51,972 bases of DNA from Arthrobacter sp. TPD3018 (GCA_003075315.1 QDFQ01000010.1:1-51972); one strand, 5' to 3'; shown: positions 16,956 through 27,862, counted from the first letter of the stretch. Notes: generated by a model from the sequence alone, not told the origin. Made by a program: numbers and translations.

Positions 16956-18660
16956 CGCGCCCGCGTTGCCGCTGCCGCCGGTCGACGACGACCCCGGCGC
17001 CTGTTCGGTGCCGCGGGGCGGCGGCTGGCGGCCGGGTGCGCGCTGGGCGCAGGCGGAGAGCGCGCGCGCCGCGATCGCCGAGGAAGCCGCGGCGCTGCCG
17101 CTCCACCAGCAGCCGACGATGCGAGAACTGGGTCGCCGGTCGGAGGCGGCGGAGCATCCGTTCAAGCGGGCAGCGGCGACGGTTGCGGCTCCCCAGCCGG
17201 TGCTGGCTGCGCCGGTCGCTCACGCCGTGCCGCTGATCCTCGCCGAGGCGATCGGCCAGCGGCAGGTGATCGCCGCGGCCTGCCCGGCGGCGCTGGCGCT
17301 CGGCCTTGTGCCCGGCATGGCGATCACCCAGGCGCGCGCGCTGGTGCCCGATCTCGACATCCGCCCCGCCGATCCCGTAGCGGACGCAGCGGTGCTCGAC
17401 GGCCTGACCCTCCACGCCGTGCGCCACTGGACCCCAACCGCCGCCCCCAGCGGGGCGGACGGGCTGTGGCTCGACCTCACCGGCGCGGCGCATCTTCATG
17501 GCGGCGAGGCACGGTTCTGCGCGCGGCTGGTCCGCTTCTGCCGGCGCTTCGGCTATACCGCGCGGGTGGCGGTAGCGGGGACGCCGGGCGCGGCGCATGC
17601 GCTGGGGCGCTACGGGCGCGAGACGGTGACGCTGGTCCCGGCGGGCGGCGAAGCGCAGGCGATCAGCGCGCTGCCCCCCGCCGCCTTGCGGCTGACCCCC
17701 GACGCGATCACCGCGGCGCAGCGGTTCGGCTTCGACCGGATCGCCGACCTCTTGCCGCTGCCGCGCGGCCCGCTCGCGCGGCGGCTGGGATTGGCCAGCG
17801 TCAACCGGCTCGACGCGGCGCTCGGCCGGGTGGCGGAGCCGATCGTGCCGGTCGTGCCCGAGGAGACGCCCGTCGCCAAGCGCCGGCTGCTCGAACCGAT
17901 CGGCACGGCCGAGGCGATCGAGCAGGTGATTGGCGACCTGCTCACCGACCTTATCCGGCAATTGGTGGAGCGTGGCCGCGGTGTCCGGGCGTTGATCCTG
18001 ACGCTGGAGCGGATCGATGGCAGCGAACAGCATCTGTCGATTGGCACCGCGCGCGCGACCCGTGATGCAGGCCATCTCGCCCGGCTTTTCCATCTGCGCA
18101 TCGACCGGATTGATCCGGGCGACGGGATCGAGGCGATGCGGCTGGCTGCCCCCCACACCGATCCGCTGGGCGCGATCACGCTGAACGCCAGTTTGACCGG
18201 CGACGACGCGCCACCCGACGTTGCGGTTCTGGTCGACCAGATCGCAGGGCGGGTCGGCGAGAATGCCCTATTTACGACCGCACCAGTGGAAAGCGACGTG
18301 CCCGAACGTGCCGTGCGGCGATGGCCGCCGCTCGCCGTCCCCACCGGCTGGCCATCGTGGAAGCGGCCCGTCCGCCTGCTGTCGCGTCCCGAACCACTGG
18401 TCGGGGTACTGGCGCTCCTCCCCGATGCACCGCCGCGCCGCTTCACCTGGCGCGGGCAGGTCCATGCGGTCGTGGCCGGAGATGGTCCGGAGCGCATCCA
18501 TGGCGAATGGTGGCGGCGCGACGGCGAGGTCTGGGCGGTGCGCGACTATTTCCGGGTCGAGGACGAGTCCGGCGCGCGCTTCTGGCTGTTCCGCCGCGGC
18601 GACGGGGTCGAGCTTGCAACCGGCGATCTCAGCTGGTACCTCCACGGGCTGTTCGGCTGA
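16873..18660 (+). CDS. imuB: ImuB, non-catalytic Y-family polymerase homologue
   Basis: A protein of 595 residues. The start at ATG 16873 gives the conserved N-terminus [19 protein letters not shown]. As in other ImuB proteins, the metal-binding acids of Y-family polymerases are absent at the first motif (LYLPHLAIE in place of DMDAFF). An insert of about 60 residues after position 30 is Arg/Ala-rich and may be lineage-specific. ImuB bridges DnaE2 to the beta clamp. The long C-terminal part (from about 420) is the usual adaptor region. Its stop overlaps the dnaE2 start (TGATG). Confidence 0.9.
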   Translation: MPRVASLYLPHLAIERLRRLERPRALPDAPALPLPPVDDDPGACSVPRGGGWRPGARWAQAESARAAIAEEAAALPLHQQPTMRELGRRSEAAEHPFKRAAATVAAPQPVLAAPVAHAVPLILAEAIGQRQVIAAACPAALALGLVPGMAITQARALVPDLDIRPADPVADAAVLDGLTLHAVRHWTPTAAPSGADGLWLDLTGAAHLHGGEARFCARLVRFCRRFGYTARVAVAGTPGAAHALGRYGRETVTLVPAGGEAQAISALPPAALRLTPDAITAAQRFGFDRIADLLPLPRGPLARRLGLASVNRLDAALGRVAEPIVPVVPEETPVAKRRLLEPIGTAEAIEQVIGDLLTDLIRQLVERGRGVRALILTLERIDGSEQHLSIGTARATRDAGHLARLFHLRIDRIDPGDGIEAMRLAAPHTDPLGAITLNASLTGDDAPPDVAVLVDQIAGRVGENALFTTAPVESDVPERAVRRWPPLAVPTGWPSWKRPVRLLSRPEPLVGVLALLPDAPPRRFTWRGQVHAVVAGDGPERIHGEWWRRDGEVWAVRDYFRVEDESGARFWLFRRGDGVELATGDLSWYLHGLFG

Positions 18661-21600
18661 TGGCCGCCCCCACCACCACCTATGTCGAGCTTCAGGTGAC
18701 GAGCCATTTCTCGTTCCTGCGCGGCGCCTCCAGCCCCGACGAGCTGTTCGCCGCCGCCGCTCTGCAGGGCCATTCGGCGCTCGGGATCGTCGATCGCGGC
18801 AGCGTCGCCGGGCTGGTCCGCGCCTGGGAGGCGCAGAAGGCGACCAGCGTACGGATGATCGCGGGAGCGCGGGTCGACCTCGACGACGGCCGCGCGCTGC
18901 TGCTCTACCCGACCGACAAGCCCGCCTGGTCGCGGCTGACCCGGCTGCTGACGCTGGGCAAGGCGCGCGCCGGCAAGGGCGGCTGCACGCTCGGCTGGAG
19001 CGACGTCGTGGCGTGGCACGAAGGTCTGGTCGCGATCCTGCTGCCGGGCGAGGCGGATGCGGTGACCGCGGCGCATCTCGCCGAATTGCGCACGACCTTC
19101 GGCGCGCGCGGCTATTGCGGGCTCGCCTTCCGCCGCCGGCCCGACGATGCGCTGCGGCTGCACGATCTCGCCGCGCTCGCCGGAGGGGCGGGTGTCCGCG
19201 CGGTGGCGCTCGGCGACATCCTCTACCATGCTCCGCAAGCGCGGCTGTTGCAGGACGTCGTCACCGCGATCCGCGAGAAATGCACGGTCGACACGCTCGG
19301 CTACCGGCGCGAACGCCATGCCGACCGACACCTCAAATCCCCCGCCGAAATGGAGCGGCGCTTCGCCGCCTTCCCGGACGCCATCGCCGCCACCGCCGCG
19401 ATCGCGCGCGCCTGCATCTTCGACCTCGGCGAACTCAGCTACCAATATCCGCACGAGCGGGTGGTCGAGGGGCTGAGTGCGCAGGGCGCACTCGAACAGC
19501 TGACCGAGACCGCCGCGACACGGATGTTTCCCGACGGCGTGCCGCAAGCCTATCGCGACCAGATCGCGCACGAGCTACGGCTGATCGGCGAACTCGGCTA
19601 CGCCCCCTATTTCCTCACCGTGAACAGCATCGTCGCCGAGAGCCGGCGGCGCGGCATTCTCTGTCAGGGGCGCGGCTCGGCGGCGAACAGCTGCGTCTGC
19701 TTCGTGCTCGGCATCACCAGCATCGATCCGATCAAGCACGAGCTTCTCTTTGAGCGCTTCGTCTCGGGCGAACGCCGCGAGCCGCCCGATATCGACGTCG
19801 ATTTCGAGCATGAGCGGCGCGAGGAGATCATCCAGTGGATCTATGACACCTATGGCCGCACCCGTGCCGCGCTGACCGCGGTCGTCACCCGCTATCGCGC
19901 GCGCGGCGCGGTGCGCGAGGTCGGCAAGGCCCTGGGCCTGCCCGAGGATCTGACCAAGGCGCTCGCCGGTCTCGTTTGGGGCTGGAGCCAGGAGGGCGTC
20001 GGCGAGAAACAGGTCGCGCAGCTCAACCTCAACATGAACGACCGGCGCCTGCGCGTCGCGCTCGACCTCTCCCGCCAGCTGATCGGCGTGCCGCGCCATT
20101 TGTCGCAGCATCCCGGCGGCTTTGTCCTCACCCAGACCCGCCTCGACGATCTCGTCCCCATTGAACCCGCCGCGATGGTCGATCGGCAGGTGATCGAATG
20201 GGACAAGGACGATATCGACGCGCTCAAGTTCATGAAGGTCGACGTGCTCGGCCTCGGCATGCTCGGCTGCATGAACCGCGCCTTCAACCTGCTGGAGGAG
20301 GCCAAGGGCGTGGCGGTCGGCATGGCCGATCTGCAGGACGACGATCCCAACGTCTATGCGATGATCCAGAAGGCCGACACGCTCGGCACCTTCCAGATCG
20401 AGTCCCGGGCGCAGATGAGCATGCTGCCGCGGATGAAGCCCGCCCGCTTCTACGACCTCGTCATCGAGGTCGCGATCGTGCGGCCGGGACCGATCCAGGG
20501 CGATATGGTCCACCCCTATCTCCGCCGCCGCGAGGGGCGCGAGAAGCCCAACTATCCCCGCCCCGAGCTACGCGCCGTGCTGGAGAAGACGCTGGGCGTG
20601 CCGCTGTTCCAGGAACAGGCGATGAAGGTGGCTATCGTCGGCGCAGGGTTCACCGCGGTCGAGGCCGACCAGCTGCGCCGCGCCATGGCGACATTCAAGT
20701 TCACCGGCGGGGTCAGCCATTTCTACGACAAGCTGGTCGAGGGGATGGTCAGCCGAGGCTACCCCCGCGACTTCGCCGAGCGCACCTTCAAGCAGATCGA
20801 GGGCTTCGGCTCCTACGGCTTTCCGGAAAGCCACGCGGCATCCTTCGCCAAGATCGCCTATGCCAGTTGCTGGATGAAGCATCATCATCCCGACGTGTTT
20901 TGCGCGGCGCTGCTCAACGCCCAGCCGATGGGCTTCTATGCGCCCGCCCAGGTCGTGCGCGACGCGCGTGAGCATGGGGTCGAGGTGCGGCCCGCCTGCA
21001 TCAACGCCAGCCGCTGGGACTGTACGCTCGAACCGACACGCGGCCGCTATCTCGCGGTGCGGCTCGGCCTGCGGCAGGTCCGCGGCCTCGCCAATGCGCA
21101 TGGCGCGGCGATCGTCGCGGCGCGCGGGGTCGCGCCCTTCCAGTCTGTCGAGGAGGTCTGGCGGCGCGCGCGCGTACCCCGCGCCGCGATCGAGCGGCTC
21201 GCCGAGGCCGATGTCTTCCACACGCTCGGCGAGGACCGTCGGCAGGGCCTATGGAAGGTGAAGGGGCTGGGCGAGGCGCCCCTGCCGCTCTTCGCCGCCG
21301 CCGACGCGCAGGCCGCGATGTTCAGCCCGGAGGGGCTGGAACCCGACGTCCCCCTACGCCCGCTGTCTGACGGGCGCGAGGTGGTGGAGGATTACCGTGC
21401 GCTTCAGCTCTCGCTCCGCGCGCACCCGCTCGCCTTCCTCCGGCAGGAATTCACCCGCCGCGGCATCACCCGCTGCGCCGATCTCGCCCACATCAAGGAT
21501 GGCCGCCATGTCGAGGTCGCGGGGATCATCCTCGTCCGCCAGAAGCCGGGTAGCGCCAAGGGTGTCCTCTTCATCACCATCGAGGACGAGACCGGGATCG

Positions 21601-21935
21601 CCAACGGCATCCTCTGGCCCGACCGGTTCGAGGCGCAGCGCCGCACCGTCATGTCGGCGGCGATGATCGGGATGAAGGGCCGGATACAGAAGGAGGGGCA
21701 GGTGATCCACGTCATCTGCGACCGGATCGTCGACCACGGCCCGCTGCTCGCTCAGGTCGGGCAGATGGACTTCCCCCACGCGACCGGCCGCGGCGACGGC
21801 GCGCGCCATGCCGGCAGCCCCGACCGCGGCTATGCCGGCTGGCGCCCCGGCCCGCGCGACAGCTATTGGCCGCCGCACGCCGACGGCGTGGACCCGGAGA
21901 ATGTCGTGCGGATCAAGTCCCGCGACTTCCACTGA
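18660..21935 (+). CDS. dnaE2: Error-prone DNA polymerase DnaE2 (ImuC)
   Basis: A protein of 1091 residues, the normal size. I place the start at ATG 18660 inside the imuB stop; longer frames read through imuB. The N-terminal PHP domain begins [19 protein letters not shown]. The C-family polymerase catalytic motif [13 protein letters not shown] lies near residue 380. A helix-hairpin-helix region and a C-terminal OB fold ([18 protein letters not shown]) follow. It is the catalytic subunit of the ImuABC mutasome and makes mutations during lesion bypass. It is transcribed with imuA-imuB under the LexA box at 16161. Confidence 0.95.
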   Translation: MAAPTTTYVELQVTSHFSFLRGASSPDELFAAAALQGHSALGIVDRGSVAGLVRAWEAQKATSVRMIAGARVDLDDGRALLLYPTDKPAWSRLTRLLTLGKARAGKGGCTLGWSDVVAWHEGLVAILLPGEADAVTAAHLAELRTTFGARGYCGLAFRRRPDDALRLHDLAALAGGAGVRAVALGDILYHAPQARLLQDVVTAIREKCTVDTLGYRRERHADRHLKSPAEMERRFAAFPDAIAATAAIARACIFDLGELSYQYPHERVVEGLSAQGALEQLTETAATRMFPDGVPQAYRDQIAHELRLIGELGYAPYFLTVNSIVAESRRRGILCQGRGSAANSCVCFVLGITSIDPIKHELLFERFVSGERREPPDIDVDFEHERREEIIQWIYDTYGRTRAALTAVVTRYRARGAVREVGKALGLPEDLTKALAGLVWGWSQEGVGEKQVAQLNLNMNDRRLRVALDLSRQLIGVPRHLSQHPGGFVLTQTRLDDLVPIEPAAMVDRQVIEWDKDDIDALKFMKVDVLGLGMLGCMNRAFNLLEEAKGVAVGMADLQDDDPNVYAMIQKADTLGTFQIESRAQMSMLPRMKPARFYDLVIEVAIVRPGPIQGDMVHPYLRRREGREKPNYPRPELRAVLEKTLGVPLFQEQAMKVAIVGAGFTAVEADQLRRAMATFKFTGGVSHFYDKLVEGMVSRGYPRDFAERTFKQIEGFGSYGFPESHAASFAKIAYASCWMKHHHPDVFCAALLNAQPMGFYAPAQVVRDAREHGVEVRPACINASRWDCTLEPTRGRYLAVRLGLRQVRGLANAHGAAIVAARGVAPFQSVEEVWRRARVPRAAIERLAEADVFHTLGEDRRQGLWKVKGLGEAPLPLFAAADAQAAMFSPEGLEPDVPLRPLSDGREVVEDYRALQLSLRAHPLAFLRQEFTRRGITRCADLAHIKDGRHVEVAGIILVRQKPGSAKGVLFITIEDETGIANGILWPDRFEAQRRTVMSAAMIGMKGRIQKEGQVIHVICDRIVDHGPLLAQVGQMDFPHATGRGDGARHAGSPDRGYAGWRPGPRDSYWPPHADGVDPENVVRIKSRDFH

Positions 21936-21941
21936 TCGCGC

Positions 21942-22202
21942 ATGTCGCGCCACCAGCGGATCATCATCGATCTGTCGCTGCACATCCTGCGCGCGGCCGC
22001 CGCCCGGTCTGGCAAGGGCAAGGTCGACACGATTGAGGTCCGCCTCGCGCTACGCTGCCTCATCGCCCACTGCCCGGAGCGCTGGCCGCTCGACATGTTC
22101 TGGAACTCGGCCGGCACCGATCATGACATCGGCCGGGCGCAGGGCTGCACAGCGGCGTTGAATGGCATCACGCGGCAGCTCAGGCACACATATTCTGAAT
22201 GA
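21942..22202 (+). CDS. Small unknown protein downstream of dnaE2
   Basis: A protein of 86 residues starting six bases after the dnaE2 stop, so it is probably the last gene of the mutasome operon. The sequence (RIIIDLSLHILRAAAARSGK, then LALRCLIAHCPERWPLDMFW) reads as a compact helical protein with two Cys. It has no signal peptide and no known motif. I do not recognise the family. Its position behind the LexA-controlled operon is the only functional hint. Confidence 0.6.
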   Translation: MSRHQRIIIDLSLHILRAAAARSGKGKVDTIEVRLALRCLIAHCPERWPLDMFWNSAGTDHDIGRAQGCTAALNGITRQLRHTYSE

Positions 22203-22344
22203 CCTAGTTCCGGCCGTCCGCAGGCTGATTGCGCCTATCCGCGTTCAGCCTTTCGTTCACGCTTGGTCTTCGGCTCAAGTGGGCCGAATGGTGCCGACCT
22301 CTCTCAAGCCCTTTTGGCCAAAGAAGGCTGGCCAACGCCCTAGC

Positions 22345-23727
22345 TCACGGGAGCTGGCGCTCGCGGGACATTACGGTCAGCGATGTGGAAGCCCTGCTGA
22401 TCGCCACATAGACGTGCTGCGCCGTCATCGGGTCCGCGTTCAGGACGATAGCTCGCTCGCTCTCCAAACCCTTGAGCAGCAGCGTGCTGCCGATGCCCCG
22501 CGTCGGCAAGACGCGCCCCTTGGTGCGCTGCGCCTCGCGCTCCGCGACCGCCGCCTGACGCAACGGCATCCCACGCGCGATCGCGCGAGAGAGCGCGGCA
22601 AGCATAACAGCCAGAATGTGCGGGCGGTAGATGTGCGGTCGCCTCGCTTGCAACCCGATCAGCAACTGCCGGACAGAGGTCAGTTCACCGGTCTGCGCCA
22701 CCTGCAGGCCTGCCTGCTCAGTGACATCGGCGGGCTCCGCCGCGTGTCCCTGCCGCAAGGCGTTCAAACGTGCCACCAGCGGGTTTCGAACCCCCGCCAT
22801 CACCAGCGAAACGAGATCCAACACGGCGTTCAGCCGCTGAACGCCAGCCGCCCCGTCGATCGCTGCCGCCGCGTCGATCAGATCTCTAAGATCGACCGGC
22901 TCAACGACCTGAACTCCGGGCGTTCGTCGGGCGAAATCGAGACGCGTGCTCACCGGCTGGGCGTCGCCGATGATCATCAGCTTCTCCGCTCCGGCCAACG
23001 CGATCGCCTGGAGTTGATCGGCCCGAGCAGCCGGCCTCTCCGCGACCTCTGCAGGCAGCTCGCGCCACGTGACGTTCGCCGGCGCAAGCGAGAAGTCGAT
23101 CTGACCACCATTTAGCAGCGGCTCCCTACAGTCGAGTATCCACTGTCCGAATTCGGCCTGCCCCGCGTTTATCCATCGATGGGGCACGTCGAGCTCCAGC
23201 ACGGTTGGGAAGGCCGCCAGGACGTCGCCCTCCCATTCGGGATGCGCGCCGTTGAAGTTGAATACGCATTGCAGCGGATCGCCGAGAACGTGGCACGGCA
23301 GCTCCGCCGCCAAGGCGCGGATGAGCCGGTGCTGCCGCATCGAGCAGTCCTGATACTCGTCGACGACAAGACGACCGTAAGTCGCGTGAAGGACGGGCGC
23401 CAGAACCCCGCCCTCCACGATCGCGAGGGCGGCGTCCTGCGTCGTGGGATAGTCAATCTGGCCGTCCTCGTTGCGGTGGCCGGCAAGGCCCGGATACAGG
23501 CTGATCAGCTTGAGCGCCCAACCATCGATCGTGGCCAGCCGGTATCGGTCTGGCTCGACACTGGCTTTCTGCAGACGCGTGCGGAGCGCCGTCACCCCGG
23601 CGTTCGTGTGCGTGAGAATGAGGACCGGCAATCCGTGGTAACCGGCGAACGCATCCACGATAGTCTGCGTCTTTCCGCAGCCCGCAGGCGCGACAACCGA
23701 CCCCGGCGCCAGATCAAAGAGTGGCAT
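22345..23727 (-). CDS. UvrD-like SF1 helicase, GajB-like partner of the OLD nuclease
   Basis: A protein of 460 residues. The start is one base after the stop of the OLD-family gene (TGACATG). SF1 motifs are present: Walker A APAGCGKT (13-20), motif Ia LTHTNAGV, Walker B VVDEYQDCS (D123, E124), motif III LGDPLQCVF, and C-terminal GLESERAIVLNAD followed by HVYVAISRA (motif VI). In the Gabija anti-phage system, GajA (OLD nuclease) is followed by GajB of this type, here in the same order. It is slightly shorter than typical GajB. As known for Gabija, it probably senses or processes DNA ends and activates the nuclease. Confidence 0.8.
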   Translation of the reverse strand: MPLFDLAPGSVVAPAGCGKTQTIVDAFAGYHGLPVLILTHTNAGVTALRTRLQKASVEPDRYRLATIDGWALKLISLYPGLAGHRNEDGQIDYPTTQDAALAIVEGGVLAPVLHATYGRLVVDEYQDCSMRQHRLIRALAAELPCHVLGDPLQCVFNFNGAHPEWEGDVLAAFPTVLELDVPHRWINAGQAEFGQWILDCREPLLNGGQIDFSLAPANVTWRELPAEVAERPAARADQLQAIALAGAEKLMIIGDAQPVSTRLDFARRTPGVQVVEPVDLRDLIDAAAAIDGAAGVQRLNAVLDLVSLVMAGVRNPLVARLNALRQGHAAEPADVTEQAGLQVAQTGELTSVRQLLIGLQARRPHIYRPHILAVMLAALSRAIARGMPLRQAAVAEREAQRTKGRVLPTRGIGSTLLLKGLESERAIVLNADPMTAQHVYVAISRASTSLTVMSRERQLP

Positions 23728-23728
23728 G

Positions 23729-25447
23729 TCAGGCCTCTTCAGCCTCTGCAGGCTCGTTCAGTATCCAGGCGCGAATGGCGTCGATCGTCTCGACCAGACG
23801 ACCGCCGCTCGCCGCGAGGCTCGGGCCGACGACGTCACGACCCGCCGTCTCGGCGTAGCTGACGGTCTTGAACCACTTGCCCTTCGTTGCTGCGACGCCA
23901 AGCGCTGCGCGCTCTTCCGCCGTATATCCAAAGGTATCATCATCGACGTCGAAGCCCGGGTTCCGGGCCTCTATTTGGTCGTTTACGGAATCTGCGCCGT
24001 TCCACTCGCGCGCCAATTCGACCAGCGGCAGGATTCCGTCGTCGTGGATCGACGCGAACATCTGCATTTCCGTTGAGTTCGGCTCGTCCCAAAAGAAGCG
24101 CGCGACGCCAGCGTTCTCAAGCTGCTGAAGCTCGCCGGCATTGAGCTCCTTGTCGGAATCGTGCCAGAGAGCGACCCGGTAGCCGGCTCTAGCGAACGCC
24201 AGCGCCCGCTGCAGCATATTCGATCCCGAGCCGTCGGCGACCGCCACCCCGCAGCTGCCCATCGGTCGTTGCCCTACACCCGACCAGTAGAGATCCAGCC
24301 CGCGTATCAGGCCTACCTCGGTCGCACCCTCGCATACGAGGACGCTCGGCGCGAGATAAGCCTCTGCGCAGGCGCGCAGCGTCCCCTGCGCGGCGGCGTC
24401 GCGGGCAAGGGGGCGGAGGACGATGCGATCCGCCGCCGGATCGCGGCCCACATGCCAAAGCTGCTGCGCGGACAGCTCGCGGATGACCACGGCCGAGTGG
24501 GTCGTCAGGAAAACCTGACGCGGAGGGACGACTTCTTTCGCGCCCAGTTCATGCAGTAGGCGCATGATGCGAAACGGCTCGAGGCCGTGCTCAAGCTCGT
24601 CGACGAGGGTGAACGGCGATGTGTTGCCTGCCATCGCTTGAAGCCCAGCGACCAGAAGCCTGGAGCTGCCCTGGCCGAGGTTCTTCAGGGGCACCCCCTG
24701 TCCGTCGTGAAGCGCGATCGACCCGGCGCCGAAGCTGACGCCGTGCGCGTCGAGCAGCGCGGCCGCGCCTTCCGCCCCATGGACGCCAATCCTCGCGGCC
24801 ACGTCCCGGACCATCTCGATGGTGTCGGCGACCTCCGGTGCGGCGGCGTCGCCAAACGTCGCTCTGGCCTGCCGCGCCGCGTCGGCTAGCGCAGCGCCCG
24901 CCGCGGGGCGCACGTCCGCGATCCGGTTAAGTACGCTTCTGGCGCCCCATGCTAGGTGATGGCTGGCAAAGGCGCCGAGACGGGTCGGCGCCAGCCGCGC
25001 CCTCTCTGCGAACGGAAGATCTCGGAGGCAGTCCTCCGCTTCCGCGCGCTCCGAATACAGGGTCCACGTCGGGTCGAGATCCGCCCCGACCGTCAGACGG
25101 ATGGTGATGACGATCTCGTTGTCGTCCTCAGGTTCGTCGGAAACCCCGAGGTCGACGTCCCAGCCCCGATGGAACATGCCATAGCGATCAAGGTCGAGTA
25201 GCTGCGGCGGAAGGTCGCCTATCGTCGCCTCCAGCAGGATGCCGTCGCCTACCGCCAATTTGTGGAAGTCCGCGTCCGTGAAACCGGCCGTCCGACGGGC
25301 CGAGAGCAGCAGGTCGATCGCATCGAGGATCGTCGACTTGCCGGAGTCACCCGGGCCGATAAGGCCATTGAGACCGGGACCCGGCGCCCACTCAAGCGCC
25401 TGAATGCCCCTGAACCGCTCAATCCTTACCTGCCGTATCAGCGGCAT
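23729..25447 (-). CDS. OLD-family ATPase/TOPRIM nuclease, GajA-like
   Basis: A protein of 572 residues. The start at ATG 25447 has GGAAGG upstream; earlier in-frame starts lack it. The N-terminal ABC-type ATPase has Walker A GPGDSGKST (31-39), a signature-like LGQGSSRL (257-264), Walker B LVDELEHGL (D283, E284) and H-loop TTHS (H317). The C-terminal TOPRIM domain has VCEGATE (E373), VADGSG (D405) and HDSDKE (D430, D432). Together with the adjacent UvrD-like gene, this matches Gabija-type phage defence. Class 2 OLD-UvrD pairs outside Gabija proper are the alternative. Confidence 0.85.
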   Translation of the reverse strand: MPLIRQVRIERFRGIQALEWAPGPGLNGLIGPGDSGKSTILDAIDLLLSARRTAGFTDADFHKLAVGDGILLEATIGDLPPQLLDLDRYGMFHRGWDVDLGVSDEPEDDNEIVITIRLTVGADLDPTWTLYSERAEAEDCLRDLPFAERARLAPTRLGAFASHHLAWGARSVLNRIADVRPAAGAALADAARQARATFGDAAAPEVADTIEMVRDVAARIGVHGAEGAAALLDAHGVSFGAGSIALHDGQGVPLKNLGQGSSRLLVAGLQAMAGNTSPFTLVDELEHGLEPFRIMRLLHELGAKEVVPPRQVFLTTHSAVVIRELSAQQLWHVGRDPAADRIVLRPLARDAAAQGTLRACAEAYLAPSVLVCEGATEVGLIRGLDLYWSGVGQRPMGSCGVAVADGSGSNMLQRALAFARAGYRVALWHDSDKELNAGELQQLENAGVARFFWDEPNSTEMQMFASIHDDGILPLVELAREWNGADSVNDQIEARNPGFDVDDDTFGYTAEERAALGVAATKGKWFKTVSYAETAGRDVVGPSLAASGGRLVETIDAIRAWILNEPAEAEEA

Positions 25448-25888
25448 AGGGCTTCCTTCCTTATGGTTACGCGCACGACCGCACGTTACTCGAAATAGGC
25501 CACAAAACCGACAGCTGCGCCAGCGAGGGGCGCCGCCTAGCAATGAGGAACCTCGCCCGTAGCGGCGCCCCGAAGGCTAGGGCGCATGGTTGCCGCCACG
25601 TTGAGCTCACAAGCGTTCGCCTTTCGGATCCACGCTTGAAAGCGACCATTCCGCTGGCCGCCTACACGAACGACCGCTTCGACTGTAAATGCGCCGAAAG
25701 CGCACGGGTGGCTTTCCACCAATACCGGCGTTCAGCCGCCCTGCCCCCGGCAGCTGAACGAACGGCAGCTTCCGGTGACCGGCCGCCCGAAAGCGCACCG
25801 GCCGCTAACACCGAAATCTTCATGGCAAACATGACCGCCGGCAACATTGGCAGACTCGATCTGAGCTGCCGAGCGGCCCAATCAACGA
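25448..25888. other. Spacer between the Gabija-like operon and the integrase
   Basis: No convincing gene is present. The stretch 25630-25800 contains several imperfect copies of a GCGACC/GAACGACC/AAAGCG-rich unit. It resembles the degenerate intergenic repeat often seen in sphingomonad genomes (from memory, low certainty). The right-hand part holds the tail region of the integrase gene. The promoter for the OLD/UvrD pair should lie close to 25450-25520. Confidence 0.4.
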
Positions 25889-27862
25889 TTAGCGTGTCCG
25901 AACTTTCACGTGCATGACATTGAGAGGGTGTCGCTGCAAGTTCGCCGCATAATCCGGGAGCCGCACCAGCACTTTCAAGCGCTCCTGCAGCACATCTTCA
26001 AGGCCGCCGGACTCTAGCAGATTTTGATAGCTGCGTGCGGTGGTGCCCTCACGGCTGTGGCCGGCAATATCCGCGACGATATTTTGGTTTATGTCAGCAC
26101 GATCGAGCTGGCTTAGACCAGTGCTTCGGATTGAGTGGAAGTCCGCTTCCTTGCCCGTGCTGGTACGCGGTATGATGATCCCCGGTTGGTCACGTAACCA
26201 GTCGACCAGCTTCCTCCAGCTGACGCCATAGTACTGATCCCCACCCTTCTTTACTGCGTTGAGCCAGAGCTCCGGAAACAGGAGCTTTTCTCCGCGCCGA
26301 GCAGCGGCCTCCACAAACTCACGGATGCCAAGTTCAAGAAGGCGCGGATGGATCGGCAGGAACCGCGCAGAGCCTTCCGATTTTAGCTCCCGCACTTCAT
26401 TAGGGTAGATGAGCATGTGCGGCGTACCTTGGTCGAATATGAAGTCGGAGGTGTTGTGGCCAGCATGTTCATCCCGGCGCCCCAACTGATAGGCTCCCAA
26501 GAGCGGCATCCAGTACGCGGCATCATGGTAGACGACGCGACCGTCCTTGAGCCTGCGCTGGCTTCCGGCATTCCCAAGATAGATCGGGGACCGAAACATC
26601 GCCTCCATATGCATTGGCTTCCAAGGGATCCGACCGGAGCTTTTCTGCTGACGAGTCACTGTCGCTGCGAGGCCAAGCGGGTTGATGAAGTTTTTCGGCC
26701 AGTGCCCGACGGCCACCATCTCCTTCGTAAACGTCGACATGTAGCTGAGGTCTTTGTTCAGCGTCTTATTCGCACGCTTGTTGGCATCGGTTAGTTTGGG
26801 AAAAGTTCTCACGGCCTCGTCGTACGGCGTATGCCAGATGCTCTTGACGCGAACGGTTTTCGGCATCGTCCACAGCGCGTCGCGGAAGCTCGCAACGTCC
26901 GCTTGCGAATACTCCAAGCAAGGCTTGTCACCGATGGTCCAGACGAACTGCTTCATCAGACGTCGCGCGTCGTCGCCGACGCCCTCAGTCCAGTTGCCGG
27001 CTCGCACGATGTTGTTGATGATTGGATCAATCAGACTGCTGAGCAGGGGTGACAATGCGAGGTTCTGCTGGATCGGCGCGGCCACTGTGGCAGATTTTTG
27101 GGTGGGCGACCGACCGTCGGGCTTGCTTGGCGTGCTCTGTGACGGAGCTGTTAGCGATCCGCCTTGGGTCAGCAGGAAGCCGAGTGGATCACCGTGCCCC
27201 GCCGCACGGGGATCGTTGAAGAAGGCCGCTCTGCGCTGCCCTTCGCTGATGGCCCGGTGCATCAGCAGTCGATCCTGAGCGGTGGTCTCAACCAACGGAC
27301 GAACCCCGATGTGGTCCAACCTGATCCGCAGGTTGGCGTCGCTGATGACAAGTCCCCCGCCGGCCGACCGGACCAGCCTGCGAAGATGATCGATATGAGC
27401 GCTATCTCGACCATCGTCGCGCAGCCGCGTCTCCTCGGCTTCGTCCAGGACAGCGATGCCGCCGTGGCGCGCAGCGAGGTCATGAAAGTCCGCATTCACC
27501 AAGCAGGCGGTATCGACCTGTTCGCTCGATGTGCGTGGGTCGAAATAGCCCTGCGTCGCAATGCCGAGCGTGAGATCGATCACACCATTAATGACGTCCT
27601 TGACCTCCGAGGCGGACCGAACCTTGATAAAGCCATCGAGCTCCATGATCTGCATAACCCTGTCGAGAGCTGCAGTGGCCGCTGCTGCCCGAAGCCGGGC
27701 TACGGGCCATTCAGAGGTCCGTAACGACCATGTTATGTGTAGAAGCCCGAATTTGGGCAAATGCAATTTTCGCCGGTACTGATACCGCCCGCCTGAACGT
27801 CGGTAGGTGTACGGAATTTTGATCACGATCCGCCTTCCTGGTGCGACGGCCAAGTGCGACAT
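25889..27862 (-). CDS. Tyrosine recombinase (integrase) with a long N-terminal region
   Basis: A protein of 657 residues. The C-terminal half is a tyrosine recombinase: R462/R463 (YQLGRRDE), H576-x-x-R579 (FHSIRSTG), H602 (IAGHSREG) and the nucleophile Y612 (ARSYQNLL). The N-terminus (YTYRRSGGRYQYRRKLHLP) looks like the short DNA-binding region of DUF6538-type integrases. Residues about 100-320 are unassigned and include a Ser/Thr/Pro-rich linker near 235-260. It is transcribed leftward, starting about 70 bp from a tRNA-tail-like sequence, as expected for an integrase next to its attachment site. The base composition is lower in GC than the flanks. Confidence 0.88.
   Translation of the reverse strand: MSHLAVAPGRRIVIKIPYTYRRSGGRYQYRRKLHLPKFGLLHITWSLRTSEWPVARLRAAAATAALDRVMQIMELDGFIKVRSASEVKDVINGVIDLTLGIATQGYFDPRTSSEQVDTACLVNADFHDLAARHGGIAVLDEAEETRLRDDGRDSAHIDHLRRLVRSAGGGLVISDANLRIRLDHIGVRPLVETTAQDRLLMHRAISEGQRRAAFFNDPRAAGHGDPLGFLLTQGGSLTAPSQSTPSKPDGRSPTQKSATVAAPIQQNLALSPLLSSLIDPIINNIVRAGNWTEGVGDDARRLMKQFVWTIGDKPCLEYSQADVASFRDALWTMPKTVRVKSIWHTPYDEAVRTFPKLTDANKRANKTLNKDLSYMSTFTKEMVAVGHWPKNFINPLGLAATVTRQQKSSGRIPWKPMHMEAMFRSPIYLGNAGSQRRLKDGRVVYHDAAYWMPLLGAYQLGRRDEHAGHNTSDFIFDQGTPHMLIYPNEVRELKSEGSARFLPIHPRLLELGIREFVEAAARRGEKLLFPELWLNAVKKGGDQYYGVSWRKLVDWLRDQPGIIIPRTSTGKEADFHSIRSTGLSQLDRADINQNIVADIAGHSREGTTARSYQNLLESGGLEDVLQERLKVLVRLPDYAANLQRHPLNVMHVKVRTR

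Noticed and set aside
18321..18659. N-terminal extension of dnaE2 inside imuB
   Set aside because: The PHP domain begins right after ATG 18660. The extension is a frame-shifted reading of imuB.
22203..22344. Left attachment site directly beside the Gabija-like pair
   Set aside because: No copy of the 20-bp tRNA-tail sequence is visible in this spacer.
25543..25917. 124-codon frame between the integrase and the OLD-family gene
   Set aside because: No ribosome-binding site, no protein-like composition, and it lies over repeat-like spacer.
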